Below, one piece after another: positions 34,753 to 43,530 of a DNA stretch of 64,000 nucleotides. The stretch comes from Hyphomicrobiales bacterium (GTDB taxonomy: Bacteria > Pseudomonadota > Alphaproteobacteria > Rhizobiales > Beijerinckiaceae): positions 62,001 to 126,000 of the forward strand of contig JAFLCX010000003.1 in the NCBI GenBank assembly GCA_017302635.1, read 5' to 3'. Numbering within the stretch: position 1 is the first letter of the stretch; every line of letters begins with the position of its first letter. Position numbers and translations under genes: made by a program. Under the pieces are notes generated by a model, which saw nothing but the letters and a program-made list of their open reading frames with translations, was not told the origin of the DNA and did no database searches.

Positions 34753-35832
34753 ATGCCCGACTCTCCTTTTCTTGATGTGCGGCAGGCCACGAAAAGCTTC
34801 GGCGCCACGCGCGTGCTCGATGGCGTCGATCTGGCCGTGAAGAGGGGCGAATTCGTCTCGCTTCTTGGCCCGTCCGGCTGCGGAAAAACCACTCTGCTGC
34901 GCCTCATTGCCGGGCTCGCGAGCGCTGATTCCGGAAATTTTGAACTCGACGGGCAGGAAATCGCCCGCCTTCCGCCGCATCGCCGCGATGTGGGAGTGGT
35001 GTTCCAAAGTTACGCGCTTTTTCCGCATCTCACAGTTTCGGAAAACATCGCCTTCGGCCTGAAGGCGAAAGGTGCGCCGCCCGGCGAGATCACGGCGACC
35101 GTGAGACAGTTCCTCGGCCTCGTCCACATGGAGTCGATGGCGGATCGCTCGGTGCGCGCGCTCTCCGGAGGCCAGCAGCAGCGCGTGGCTGTGGCTCGTG
35201 CGCTCGCCGTCAAGCCAAAGCTGCTGCTTCTGGACGAGCCGTTCTCCGCGCTTGACCGCAAGCTGCGCGAAACCATGCAGATCGAATTGCGCCGTCTGCT
35301 GCGCGAACTCGCGATCACGGCGATCTTCGTGACGCATGATCAGGACGAGGCGTTGATCATGTCCGACCGGATCGCGGTGATGAACCGAGGGCGGATCGAA
35401 CAATTCGCAACGCCCGAGGCGATCTATGCGCGCCCTGCAACGCCGTTTGCTCTGGAATTCGTGGGCCTTTCGACCCGCATTGCCGGGACAGTGACCACGT
35501 ACGACGATGCGGGCTTCGTGACGGTGGAAACGCCGCAAGGCCCGTTGCGCGCGAAAGGGCGCTTCGCAGTCGGAAGCCCGGTGCTCCTCGGCATCCGCCC
35601 GGAATGTATCCGGTTCGGCGAGGGCGGGGGTGAGAACCGCATCGCGCCCGTGCTCACCGATATCGTCTTTCAGGGCGCGCGTGTGCAGGCGCATTTCGAG
35701 AGCCAGAGCGACTTGCCGATCCTGATCGAGACCTCGACAGGCCTGCCTTCAGAGCTTGCGGCCGGAATGCCGGTGCCGCTCTCGTTCGCTGTGGAGGATA
35801 CCCTCGCCTACCCGGCCGAGGTGGCGCGATGA
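34753..35832 (+). CDS. ABC transporter ATPase (PotA-type)
   Basis: This 359-residue ATPase has Walker A GPSGCGKT at 39-46, signature LSGGQQQR at 137-144, Walker B LLLLDEP, and a C-terminal TOBE domain. The stop overlaps the next permease (ATGA). It is similar in design to the ATPase of the divergent operon. Confidence 0.9.
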   Translation: MPDSPFLDVRQATKSFGATRVLDGVDLAVKRGEFVSLLGPSGCGKTTLLRLIAGLASADSGNFELDGQEIARLPPHRRDVGVVFQSYALFPHLTVSENIAFGLKAKGAPPGEITATVRQFLGLVHMESMADRSVRALSGGQQQRVAVARALAVKPKLLLLDEPFSALDRKLRETMQIELRRLLRELAITAIFVTHDQDEALIMSDRIAVMNRGRIEQFATPEAIYARPATPFALEFVGLSTRIAGTVTTYDDAGFVTVETPQGPLRAKGRFAVGSPVLLGIRPECIRFGEGGGENRIAPVLTDIVFQGARVQAHFESQSDLPILIETSTGLPSELAAGMPVPLSFAVEDTLAYPAEVAR

Positions 35833-36662
35833 ACAGCATGGCCGGCAAGCGGGTGATCTGGCTGGCCGTTCCCGCGCTCGCCTTTCTCGCGATCTTTTAT
35901 GCCGCGCCGCTGTTCTACCTGCTGGCACGCAGTTTTGTCGGACCGAGCGGTTTCACATTCGGATTGTTCTCGGCCTTCCTGGCAGATGCCTACAATTGGC
36001 GTGTGATTGGCAACACCCTGCGCATCGCAATGCTCGTCACGCTGGTCTGCCTCGTTGTCGGCTACCCGGTCGCCTTGGCGCTGGCACGCGCACGAGGCTT
36101 CGCGCAGGTCATTTTGCTGACAGCGATCATCCTGCCGCTTTCGGTGGGCGTGGTGGTCAAGGCCTTTGCCTGGCAAATCGTGTTGCGGCGCGACGGCGCG
36201 ATCGCGAGGCTGCTTGTCTCCACCGGCATCTGGGACGAGCCCCAGCGCCTGCTTTTCACCGAACCAGGGCTGGTGATTGGCGCGGCGAATGTTTTCCTGC
36301 CCTTCATGATCCTGCCGATCTATTCCGTGGTGAAACTCATCGATCCCCGTCTTTGGGAAGCTGGCGCGACGCTTGGCGCGAGCCCGCTCTACCGTTTCCG
36401 CAAGATCATCCTGCCGCTCACGATGCCAGGGATCATCAGCGGCATGGCCTTCGTGTTCTCAATGTCCGTCTCGATGTTCGTGATCCCCAGTCTCCTGATG
36501 GGCGACCGCTTCCAGACGCTTGCCACGCTCACCGGTCGGTCCTTCCTGCTGATGCGCAATGAAGCGCTGGGCTCAGCCACCGCCGTGGTGCTGCTGGTGC
36601 TCGCTGTCTCCATCGTGGTCGGCTCGACATGGCTCTCCCGCCGGATCGGGAGGTCGGCATGA
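35829..36662 (+). CDS. ABC transporter permease (PotB-type)
   Basis: This 277-residue permease has a hydrophobic N-terminus at about 9-30 and the EAA-type loop LWEAGATLGASPLYRFRKI. It is coupled by 4-base overlaps to both neighbours and forms the channel with the next gene. Confidence 0.87.
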   Translation: MNSMAGKRVIWLAVPALAFLAIFYAAPLFYLLARSFVGPSGFTFGLFSAFLADAYNWRVIGNTLRIAMLVTLVCLVVGYPVALALARARGFAQVILLTAIILPLSVGVVVKAFAWQIVLRRDGAIARLLVSTGIWDEPQRLLFTEPGLVIGAANVFLPFMILPIYSVVKLIDPRLWEAGATLGASPLYRFRKIILPLTMPGIISGMAFVFSMSVSMFVIPSLLMGDRFQTLATLTGRSFLLMRNEALGSATAVVLLVLAVSIVVGSTWLSRRIGRSA

Positions 36663-37459
36663 CTGCGATCGAGAAAGCATCCAGCGCGCTCATCTGGTTT
36701 GTCGCAACTCTGGCCGTAATCTTCCTGCTAGCGCCGCTGGCGATCACGGTTGCCGTATCTTTCGGCGACAGTGCAGTGTTCTCGCTGCCGCCGCCGGGAT
36801 GGTCTACCCGGTGGTATGAGCGACTGCCCAATACGCGCGGGCTGGCTGCCTCGCTCGGAACCTCTGTGCAGATCGCGGCACTTTCGACGCTGATCTCGCT
36901 TGTGATCGGCACCCTCTGCGCCATTGCGCTGGTGCGCGGCGAATTCCGCGGGCGTGAGGCGATCGCGACCTTCCTCGTCTCACCCCTCATGCTGCCCGGG
37001 CTTGTCGTGGGTATCGCCATGCTTCAGGGGTTCCGGGCCATGGGCCTGCGTGATGCCTGGTTGAGCCTGCTTGTGGCCCATGTCGTCATTACCATGCCCT
37101 ATGTGGTGCGCACGGTGCTGGCCTCACTCAGCCTTTTTGACTTCACGCTGATCGAAGCCGCGCGCACATTGGGCTGCAACACGGCACAGGCGCTCAGGAG
37201 GGTGATGGTGCCCGCACTGGCGCCTGCATTCCTCACCTCGGGCATGTTCGCGTTTCTCGCCTCGATGGACAACTACCCGATTTCCATCTTCTTTACCGAT
37301 GCTTGGACGAAAACCCTGCCGATCCAGATGCTGCAACTCGTGGAAGAACGACCCGACCCCATGATCGCCGCCGTCTCGACCCTGTTGATCGTGCTGGCGA
37401 TCCTCGCGATGATCATCGGTGACAGGCTCGTGGGCCTGAAGAAGCTCGCGGAGTTCTGA
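36659..37459 (+). CDS. ABC transporter permease (PotC-type)
   Basis: This 266-residue permease has the EAA-type loop LIEAARTLGCNTAQALRRV. I chose ATG at 36659, which overlaps the previous stop; an upstream start would lie inside the previous gene. The last base is shared with the start codon of the deacetylase-like gene, so transport and enzyme genes are coupled. Confidence 0.87.
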   Translation: MTAIEKASSALIWFVATLAVIFLLAPLAITVAVSFGDSAVFSLPPPGWSTRWYERLPNTRGLAASLGTSVQIAALSTLISLVIGTLCAIALVRGEFRGREAIATFLVSPLMLPGLVVGIAMLQGFRAMGLRDAWLSLLVAHVVITMPYVVRTVLASLSLFDFTLIEAARTLGCNTAQALRRVMVPALAPAFLTSGMFAFLASMDNYPISIFFTDAWTKTLPIQMLQLVEERPDPMIAAVSTLLIVLAILAMIIGDRLVGLKKLAEF

Positions 37460-38418
37460 TGCCCCTGCCCCCGCTTTCGTCGACGGATCGCGATTTCGAA
37501 GGCTATCGCGCCTCCGAGCCGGCTATCCGCTGGCCGAACGGGGCGCAACTCGCCGTCTCGGTTGTCGTGAATGTCGAGGAAGGCGCCGAGCTTGCGCTCT
37601 CAGCCGGGGACGAGGCCAACGAATTCATCTACGAGGCAGCCGAGCGCACCGAGGGCGTGCGCGACCTCTGTATGGAGAGCCACTACGAATACGGCACACG
37701 ACGGGGCTGGCCGCGCATCCGGCAGGCGCTGAAGGATTATGGCGTCACTGCGACACTCAACGCCAATGGTCGGGCGCTGTCCTTCTCGCCGTGGATCGGC
37801 GCCGAGGCCGTGGCGGATGGCCATGAAGTCTCCGCTCATGGCTGGCGTTGGGAACGACACGCGCACATGGATGAAGCGACCGAGCGCCGCGCCATTGCGC
37901 GCACAGTGTCAGCCATCGAAGCCAGCGCCGGCAGCCCTCCGCGTGGCTGGCATACGCGCTCCGCGACCTCGCCGAACACCCGTCGCCTGCTGATCGAACA
38001 TGGCGGTTTCCTCTATGATTCCAACGCCTACAATGATGATTGCCCCTACATGAGCCAGGTGAGTGGCCGCGATCTCGTGATCCTCCCCTACGCCTTTGAC
38101 ACCAATGACATGCGCTTCCAGCCCGGTGGGGCATTCGTGGAGGGCGATGATTTCGCGCGCTACTGCATTGCCGCCTTCGAGCGCCTCTATGCCGAAGGCG
38201 AGAAAGCTCCGCGCATGCTTTCGATCGGGCTTCACCTGCGCATCATCGGGCGGCCGGCACGCATCGGCGGGCTGGAGCGATTGCTCGAATGTATGGCGCA
38301 ACGCTCGGGCGTCTGGTTCGCGACGCGCGAGGCGATCGCGCACCATTGGCGGGCCGGGCTCGGCTTGCCTGCATGGCGCCCTCGGCCTGCGCTTTCCGCC
38401 TTCGAGGTCGGCCCATGA
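37459..38418 (+). CDS. PuuE-like deacetylase-fold protein 1
   Basis: This 319-residue NodB-fold protein is related to PuuE. It has NVEEGAE in place of the metal-binding TFDD, HGWRWERHAH, TSPNTRRLLIEHGGFLYDSNAYNDD and LSIGLHLRIIGRPARIGGLERLLE. PuuE hydrolyses allantoin without metal, so hydrolysis of a cyclic or linear amide is likely. It overlaps the next deacetylase gene by 4 bases. It lacks the early GYGxNPP motif of true PuuE, so the substrate may differ. Confidence 0.78.
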   Translation: MPLPPLSSTDRDFEGYRASEPAIRWPNGAQLAVSVVVNVEEGAELALSAGDEANEFIYEAAERTEGVRDLCMESHYEYGTRRGWPRIRQALKDYGVTATLNANGRALSFSPWIGAEAVADGHEVSAHGWRWERHAHMDEATERRAIARTVSAIEASAGSPPRGWHTRSATSPNTRRLLIEHGGFLYDSNAYNDDCPYMSQVSGRDLVILPYAFDTNDMRFQPGGAFVEGDDFARYCIAAFERLYAEGEKAPRMLSIGLHLRIIGRPARIGGLERLLECMAQRSGVWFATREAIAHHWRAGLGLPAWRPRPALSAFEVGP

Positions 38419-39311
38419 CCCAGGATTTTCGGGGCTATGGCGGCCAATGGCCCGATTTTCGCTGGCCGAACGGCGCGCGACTCGCTGTTTCGGTGGTCGT
38501 GAATTTCGAAGAAGGCGCCGAAATGCAGGTGGGATACGGCGACCCCCTGAGCGAGCGAATGGGCGAAGTCATCAGCGTTGTGGAACCCGGTCGGCGTGAT
38601 CGCGGGCAGGAACAGATCTTCGCGTATGGCATGCGCGCCGGTTTGTGGCGTATGCTCGATGCCCTCGATCATCACAAGCTCCCGGCGACGTTCTTTTGTT
38701 GTGGTCGGGCGGTCGAGCAGTCACCGGCGCTCGCGGCGGAAATCACAAGGCGCGGGCATGAGCCGGCGCTGCACGGCTGGCGCTGGCGACCGCATGCCGA
38801 TTACGCGAAACCGGAGGATGAGGCGCGGGATATCGACCGTGCCATCGCGGCGATTCGGAAAGCCTGCGGCCGGAATCCTTCGGGCTTCTTTTGCCGGGGC
38901 GCGGAAAGCGACTGGACGCGCGCGCTGCTGATCGAACGCGAATTTACCTACATCTCGAACGCCTTCGACGATGACCTCCCCTATTGGGATCACGGCGGCG
39001 CACGCCCGCTTCTGGTGCTGCCTTATGCGCTTGATACAAATGATATGAAGTTTTTTCATCCCAATGGCTTTGTGCGCGCCGGCGAGATGCTGGAATACGT
39101 GTCAGATGCCCTCGACGTACTGTTGGCGGAGGCCGAGCGGGCTGGACCGCGAATGTTGAATATCGGCTACCACCTGCGCATTTGCGGACGCCCCGCGCGC
39201 TTCCCCGCTTTCGAGCAGGTTCTTGCGAGGCTCGCAGGGCTTGGGGACCGGGTTTATGTCGCGCGGCGCGACGATATCGCGCGAGCCTTTGCGGCCAGGG
39301 TCGCCGCATGA
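38415..39311 (+). CDS. PuuE-like deacetylase-fold protein 2
   Basis: This 298-residue NodB-fold protein is a diverged relative of the previous gene: WPNGARLAVSVVVNFEEGAE, HGWRWRPHADY, FYISNAFDDDLPYWD-like and LNIGYHLRICGRPARFPAFE. I chose ATG at 38415, overlapping the previous stop. The two tandem proteins may form a heteromer or act on two steps or substrates. Confidence 0.78.
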   Translation: MTQDFRGYGGQWPDFRWPNGARLAVSVVVNFEEGAEMQVGYGDPLSERMGEVISVVEPGRRDRGQEQIFAYGMRAGLWRMLDALDHHKLPATFFCCGRAVEQSPALAAEITRRGHEPALHGWRWRPHADYAKPEDEARDIDRAIAAIRKACGRNPSGFFCRGAESDWTRALLIEREFTYISNAFDDDLPYWDHGGARPLLVLPYALDTNDMKFFHPNGFVRAGEMLEYVSDALDVLLAEAERAGPRMLNIGYHLRICGRPARFPAFEQVLARLAGLGDRVYVARRDDIARAFAARVAA

Positions 39312-39967
39312 AACTGCTGCTCATCAACCCCAACACCAACCCGAGGACGACTGAAACTATGCGGTCCGTCGCGCAGAATGCCGCGCCGTCAGGCGTGACC
39401 ATCCTCGCGAAAACCGCCCCTTTCGGCGTGCCGCTTATCACCGGGCCCGATGCCTTGCGCGAGAGCGCGACGGCCGTGCTCGCCTCCCTCGGAAGCGGGT
39501 TGGAACCGGGGCTTTCCGGCATCGTCATCTCGGCCTTTGGCGACCCCGCGCTGTTCGAGGCACGACGCCTCACGGCCTTGCCCGTGACCGGTATTGCCGA
39601 GGCCGGCATGGCGGAGGCGGCCGCAGGCGGGCGGCCTTTTGCGGTAGTGACCACGACACCGGATCTGGTGGACTCCATCGCCCATTCGGCCGAAATTTAT
39701 GGCCACAAGAGCAGCTTTCTCGGAACCGAACTCACGGAAGGCGATGTGACGGCACTCACCAGCGACCCAGTTCGCTTGCCACAGGCATTGCTCGCGGCCT
39801 GCCAGCGCGCCGTGACAACGCGCGGGGCGGAGGCCATCGTCATCGGTGGCGGACCACTAGCGGTCGCGGCGCTTGGGATTGCGGGCGAATTGCCGGTGCC
39901 GGTCATCGAGCCGGTGAGCGCCGCCGTGCGGCTTGCGCTCTTGCGGGCGAGACGGGAGGTCGCATGA
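39308..39967 (+). CDS. Asp/Glu racemase-fold protein lacking catalytic cysteines
   Basis: This 219-residue protein is of the hydantoin racemase type, with INPNTNPRTTETM at the N-terminus. The position that is Cys in hydantoin racemase (CF-DP motif) is Ala76 here, in SAFGDP, and the second Cys region reads GGGPLA at 180-185. The only cysteine, at 165, lies outside both motifs. A two-base racemase mechanism is therefore unlikely, and it may be a lyase, a decarboxylase or a binding protein. It starts 4 bases before the deacetylase stop. Confidence 0.72.
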   Translation: MKLLLINPNTNPRTTETMRSVAQNAAPSGVTILAKTAPFGVPLITGPDALRESATAVLASLGSGLEPGLSGIVISAFGDPALFEARRLTALPVTGIAEAGMAEAAAGGRPFAVVTTTPDLVDSIAHSAEIYGHKSSFLGTELTEGDVTALTSDPVRLPQALLAACQRAVTTRGAEAIVIGGGPLAVAALGIAGELPVPVIEPVSAAVRLALLRARREVA

Positions 39968-41352
39968 TCGCACTTGCCCGGGATATTGCCGCCCGTGTCC
40001 GGCTCGGCACAGCCGATCCGGTGCATGTCACCCAAGAAGCTTTGGCGCTGTGTCATGCATCGCAGCCTCGCCTCAATGCACTGACGTTGATCGACGATTC
40101 GAAAGCGCTGGCTGAAGCGGCGACCATCCCCGCGCGAATGGCCGCTGGCGAGGATCTACCTCTCGCGGGCGTGCCGATCGTCGTCAAAGACAATATATGG
40201 GTCGGCGGCTGGCGGATCACGCAGGGCTCGCGCTACTTCGCCAATCATATTGCACCGCGCGATGCTCTGGCCGTGGAGCGCGCGCGAAAGGCCGGAGCCG
40301 TGGTGCTGGGTATCGGACATTGTCCGGAATTCGCCTGCAAGGGCCTCACGCGCTCGCCACTTTACGGCACGACGCATCACCCGATGGACCTCAGTCTTAC
40401 GCCGGGCGGCTCCTCGGGCGGGAACAGCGCGATTGTGGCGGCGGGCGCAGTGCCCGTCTCGATCGGGACGGATGGCGGCGGCTCGAGTCGCCGCCCCCCC
40501 GCCCATTGCGGGTTGGTCGGCTTCAAGCCCAGTCATGGCGCTATTCCCCATCCTTTCGGCTTCCCGGAGCCCTTCTGGTGGGTCACCTGCATCGCGCCGA
40601 TCGCCCGCGATGTCACGGATGTGGCCCTGCTTTTCTCGGCGATGAGCGGGCCCGACGCACGTGACCCCGAAAGCCTGCGCATGCTGGCGATCCGCGACGA
40701 GCAGCCGAAAGCCCTGAATATCGCTTTCCACCCCACCCTCGGGCTTGGCGCGCCAGTGGATGATGACGTGGCCGAAGGGTTCGCCAAGGCGATGACCGCG
40801 CTTCGCCGCGCAGGCTTTGCGATGACAGAAACCGCTCCCGTCTGGCCCTCGGCGGAGGATCGCTCCTCCCTTTCGGCCATCCAGTTCGCAGGGCTCGCCG
40901 CAATCCACGGTGCACTCTACCGTGCTGACCCGGAGGCAATGGACCCGGACGTCGCCATTCAGATCGAACAAGGTTTCGGCCTGCCTGCGAGTGAAGTCGG
41001 GCGCGGAATGGAGACGAGCCAGCAAATTCGCCGCTGCCTCGGCGCCTTCTTCTGCGAATATGATCTGATGCTTTCACCGACGACACCCTGCGGCGCGTGG
41101 CCCCATACCGAACTCGGACCTGCGAAAATCGGCGGGAAGGCCGTGGATGCGCGGGGGCACGCGGTGTTCACACCGCTCTACAATCACGGCCAGAACCCCG
41201 CCATTTCCATTCCCTGTGGCCGAGGGCATGCAGGACGGCCGATCGGGTTGCAGATTGCGGGTGGTGTAGGGGAAGATCATCGCGTGCTGGCTTTCGCCAC
41301 TGCGGCCGAGCGGATTCTCGGCGAAGCCGGATTGTGGACGGGGCTTTCCTGA
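39964..41352 (+). CDS. Amidase signature family enzyme (AtzE/GatA-like)
   Basis: This 462-residue amidase has the triad Lys75 (PIVVKDN), cis-Ser150 (GGSSGG) and nucleophile Ser174 (GTDGGGSSR), with correct 24-residue spacing. It cleaves carbon-nitrogen amide bonds, probably of the open-chain product made by the neighbouring cyclic amidases. It overlaps racemase-fold genes at both ends, so all are translated together. The substrate cannot be fixed from sequence. Confidence 0.85.
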   Translation: MIALARDIAARVRLGTADPVHVTQEALALCHASQPRLNALTLIDDSKALAEAATIPARMAAGEDLPLAGVPIVVKDNIWVGGWRITQGSRYFANHIAPRDALAVERARKAGAVVLGIGHCPEFACKGLTRSPLYGTTHHPMDLSLTPGGSSGGNSAIVAAGAVPVSIGTDGGGSSRRPPAHCGLVGFKPSHGAIPHPFGFPEPFWWVTCIAPIARDVTDVALLFSAMSGPDARDPESLRMLAIRDEQPKALNIAFHPTLGLGAPVDDDVAEGFAKAMTALRRAGFAMTETAPVWPSAEDRSSLSAIQFAGLAAIHGALYRADPEAMDPDVAIQIEQGFGLPASEVGRGMETSQQIRRCLGAFFCEYDLMLSPTTPCGAWPHTELGPAKIGGKAVDARGHAVFTPLYNHGQNPAISIPCGRGHAGRPIGLQIAGGVGEDHRVLAFATAAERILGEAGLWTGLS

Positions 41353-42122
41353 TGCGCATCCTGATGCTCAACCCCAACATGACCGAGGCGATGACAGACC
41401 GGCTGGTCGAGACAGCCGCTCGTGTCGCCTCGCCCGGAACGGTTCTTTCCCGAGCCACCGCGCCACGCGGCTTCCCTTACATTTCCAGCCGTGCCGAGGC
41501 GCAGATTGCCGGCGCGATCACCTTGGAGATGCTCTCCGAGCGGCAAGGCCAGTTCGATGCGGCGATTATCGCCGCTTTCGGCGACCCCGGACTCGTCGCG
41601 GCGCGAGAATTGTTCGATCAACCGGTGATCGGCATGTCGGAAGCGGCGATGCTCACATCCTTGATGCTGGGCAAACGCTTCGGCATCGTGAGTTTCGCAG
41701 CGCGCATGGCACCCTGGTATGAGGAATGCGTGGAGATGCACGGCCTGATGGGCCGCTGCGCGGGCGTGTTCTGCCTCGATGAACCGTTCACATCCGTGGC
41801 GGATGTGGCGAGCGAAAAAAGCGAGGCGCTGGTTGGGCTTTCCACGAAAGCGATTGCCGGCGGGGCGGATGTGATCATCCTCGCCGGCGCGCCGCTCGCG
41901 GGGCTGGCGGCCGAGGTCGCGCATCTCGTCCCGGTTCCACTGGTCGATCAAGCGCAAGCGGCGCTGAAACAGGCGGAGACGCTCGCAGCATTGAAACCAC
42001 ACAAGGCGCGCGCAGGCCGCTTCCAGCGTCCACCCGCCAAGCCGAGCCATGGGCTCGCGCGCGTGCTGGCCGCCCGTATATCGCATGACGACGACCCCTC
42101 GTCCGGAGGCAAACATGGCTGA
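41352..42122 (+). CDS. Asp/Glu racemase-fold protein lacking catalytic cysteines
   Basis: This 256-residue relative of hydantoin racemase has MLNPNMTEAMTD at the N-terminus. The first catalytic Cys is replaced by Ala75 in AAFGDPG, and the second motif reads LAGAPLAG at about 178-184. Cysteines at 126, 136 and 141 lie elsewhere. It is longer than the previous copy by about 37 residues at the C-terminus. It overlaps the hydantoinase gene by 8 bases, so a role close to the ring-opening step is suggested. Confidence 0.72.
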   Translation: MRILMLNPNMTEAMTDRLVETAARVASPGTVLSRATAPRGFPYISSRAEAQIAGAITLEMLSERQGQFDAAIIAAFGDPGLVAARELFDQPVIGMSEAAMLTSLMLGKRFGIVSFAARMAPWYEECVEMHGLMGRCAGVFCLDEPFTSVADVASEKSEALVGLSTKAIAGGADVIILAGAPLAGLAAEVAHLVPVPLVDQAQAALKQAETLAALKPHKARAGRFQRPPAKPSHGLARVLAARISHDDDPSSGGKHG

Positions 42123-43530
42123 ATTCGATCTCGCGATCCGTAACGGCACGATTGTCACTGCTGCTGACACCATCCGCTGCGACATCGGCATCCGCGATGG
42201 GCGGATCGTGCAACTCGCCGAACGGATCGAGAGCGCGTCACGCGAGGTGGATGCGGCAGGGCTGTTCGTGATGCCCGGCGGCATCGACAGCCACGTGCAC
42301 CTTGATCAGGAATCCGGCCCGGAAATCCGCATGGCGGATGATTTCGAAAGCGGCACGCGCGCAGCGCTGGCGGGCGGCAACACCACGGTGATTGCCTTTG
42401 CAAAGCAGGAGAAGGGCAAATCATTGCGCGCCTGCGTCGAGGCCTATCACAGGAAGGCCGCCGGCAAGGCCATGATCGATTACGGCTTTCACCTGATTGT
42501 CTCGGACCCGACGCCGAGCGTGCTCAATCAGGAATTGCCCGCCCTGTTCCAGGATGGATGCACCTCGTTCAAGGTCTTCATGACCTATGACGACCTCGTT
42601 CTCAACGACCGGCAGTTGCTGGAAGTGTTCGCTGTGGCGAAGCGTGAGCGGGCACTCGTGATGGTGCATGCTGAAGGCTATGACACCATCAAGTTCCTGA
42701 CCGAAAAGCTCGAGACCGAAGGCAAGACTGCCCCCTACTTCCACGCGCTCTCGCGGCCGCAGCTCATCGAGCGCGAGGCGACGCATCGCGCGATCAGCCA
42801 TGCCGAACTCATCGATGTGCCGATCATGATCGTGCATGTCTCGGGCCGAGAACCGATGGAGCAGATCCGCTGGGCGAAGACCCGTGGCTTGCGTGTCTAT
42901 GCCGAAACCTGCCCGCAATACATCTCCCTCACCGCGGACGACCTCAAGGGCGAAGACCTCTCCGGTGGCAAATATGTCTGCTCGCCCCCGCCGCGCGACC
43001 ACGACAGCTGGGCCGCCATCTGGGAGGGGCTGAAAGACGGCACCTTCCAGGTGTTCTCTTCGGATCACTGCCCGTTCTATTTTGACAGCGAGGCCGGCAA
43101 GAAGCACCCCAAGGCACGCCAGTCCTTCCGCTATGTACCGAACGGTATCCCGGGCATCGAGACACGCCTGCCGATCCTGTGGTCGGAGGGGGTCGCAAAA
43201 GGCCGGATCAGCGCCAACGACTTCGTGGCGCTCACTGCGACCAACCATGCGAAGCTTTATGGGCTCTATCCGAGGAAGGGGACCATCGCCGTTGGGTGCG
43301 ACGCCGATCTCGTGCTCTGGGACCCTAACCGCAAGGAAACGATCCGGCAGGAGATCCTGCATCACGGCTCGGACTACACACCCTGGGAGGGTTTCGCCGT
43401 GACAGGCTGGCCCGTAATGACCATCGCGCGCGGGAAAATCGTGATGGAGAACGGCAAGGTGTTTGCGAATGCCGGCGAAGGGCAATTCTTGGCGCGGGAG
43501 ATCTCGCCCTACGCGGAGAAGGCCGGGTGA
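42115..43530 (+). CDS. Dihydropyrimidinase / D-hydantoinase
   Basis: This 471-residue metal-dependent cyclic amidohydrolase has the metal ligands His60 and His62 (DSHVHLD), Lys153 that would be carbamylated (SFKVFMTY), His185, His241 (VHVSG) and Asp317 (SSDHCPF). It opens the ring of hydantoins, dihydropyrimidines or allantoin-like ureides. I chose ATG at 42115, 8 bases inside the previous gene; the upstream frame belongs to that gene's end. Which ring it opens cannot be told from the active site alone. Confidence 0.9.
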   Translation: MAEFDLAIRNGTIVTAADTIRCDIGIRDGRIVQLAERIESASREVDAAGLFVMPGGIDSHVHLDQESGPEIRMADDFESGTRAALAGGNTTVIAFAKQEKGKSLRACVEAYHRKAAGKAMIDYGFHLIVSDPTPSVLNQELPALFQDGCTSFKVFMTYDDLVLNDRQLLEVFAVAKRERALVMVHAEGYDTIKFLTEKLETEGKTAPYFHALSRPQLIEREATHRAISHAELIDVPIMIVHVSGREPMEQIRWAKTRGLRVYAETCPQYISLTADDLKGEDLSGGKYVCSPPPRDHDSWAAIWEGLKDGTFQVFSSDHCPFYFDSEAGKKHPKARQSFRYVPNGIPGIETRLPILWSEGVAKGRISANDFVALTATNHAKLYGLYPRKGTIAVGCDADLVLWDPNRKETIRQEILHHGSDYTPWEGFAVTGWPVMTIARGKIVMENGKVFANAGEGQFLAREISPYAEKAG

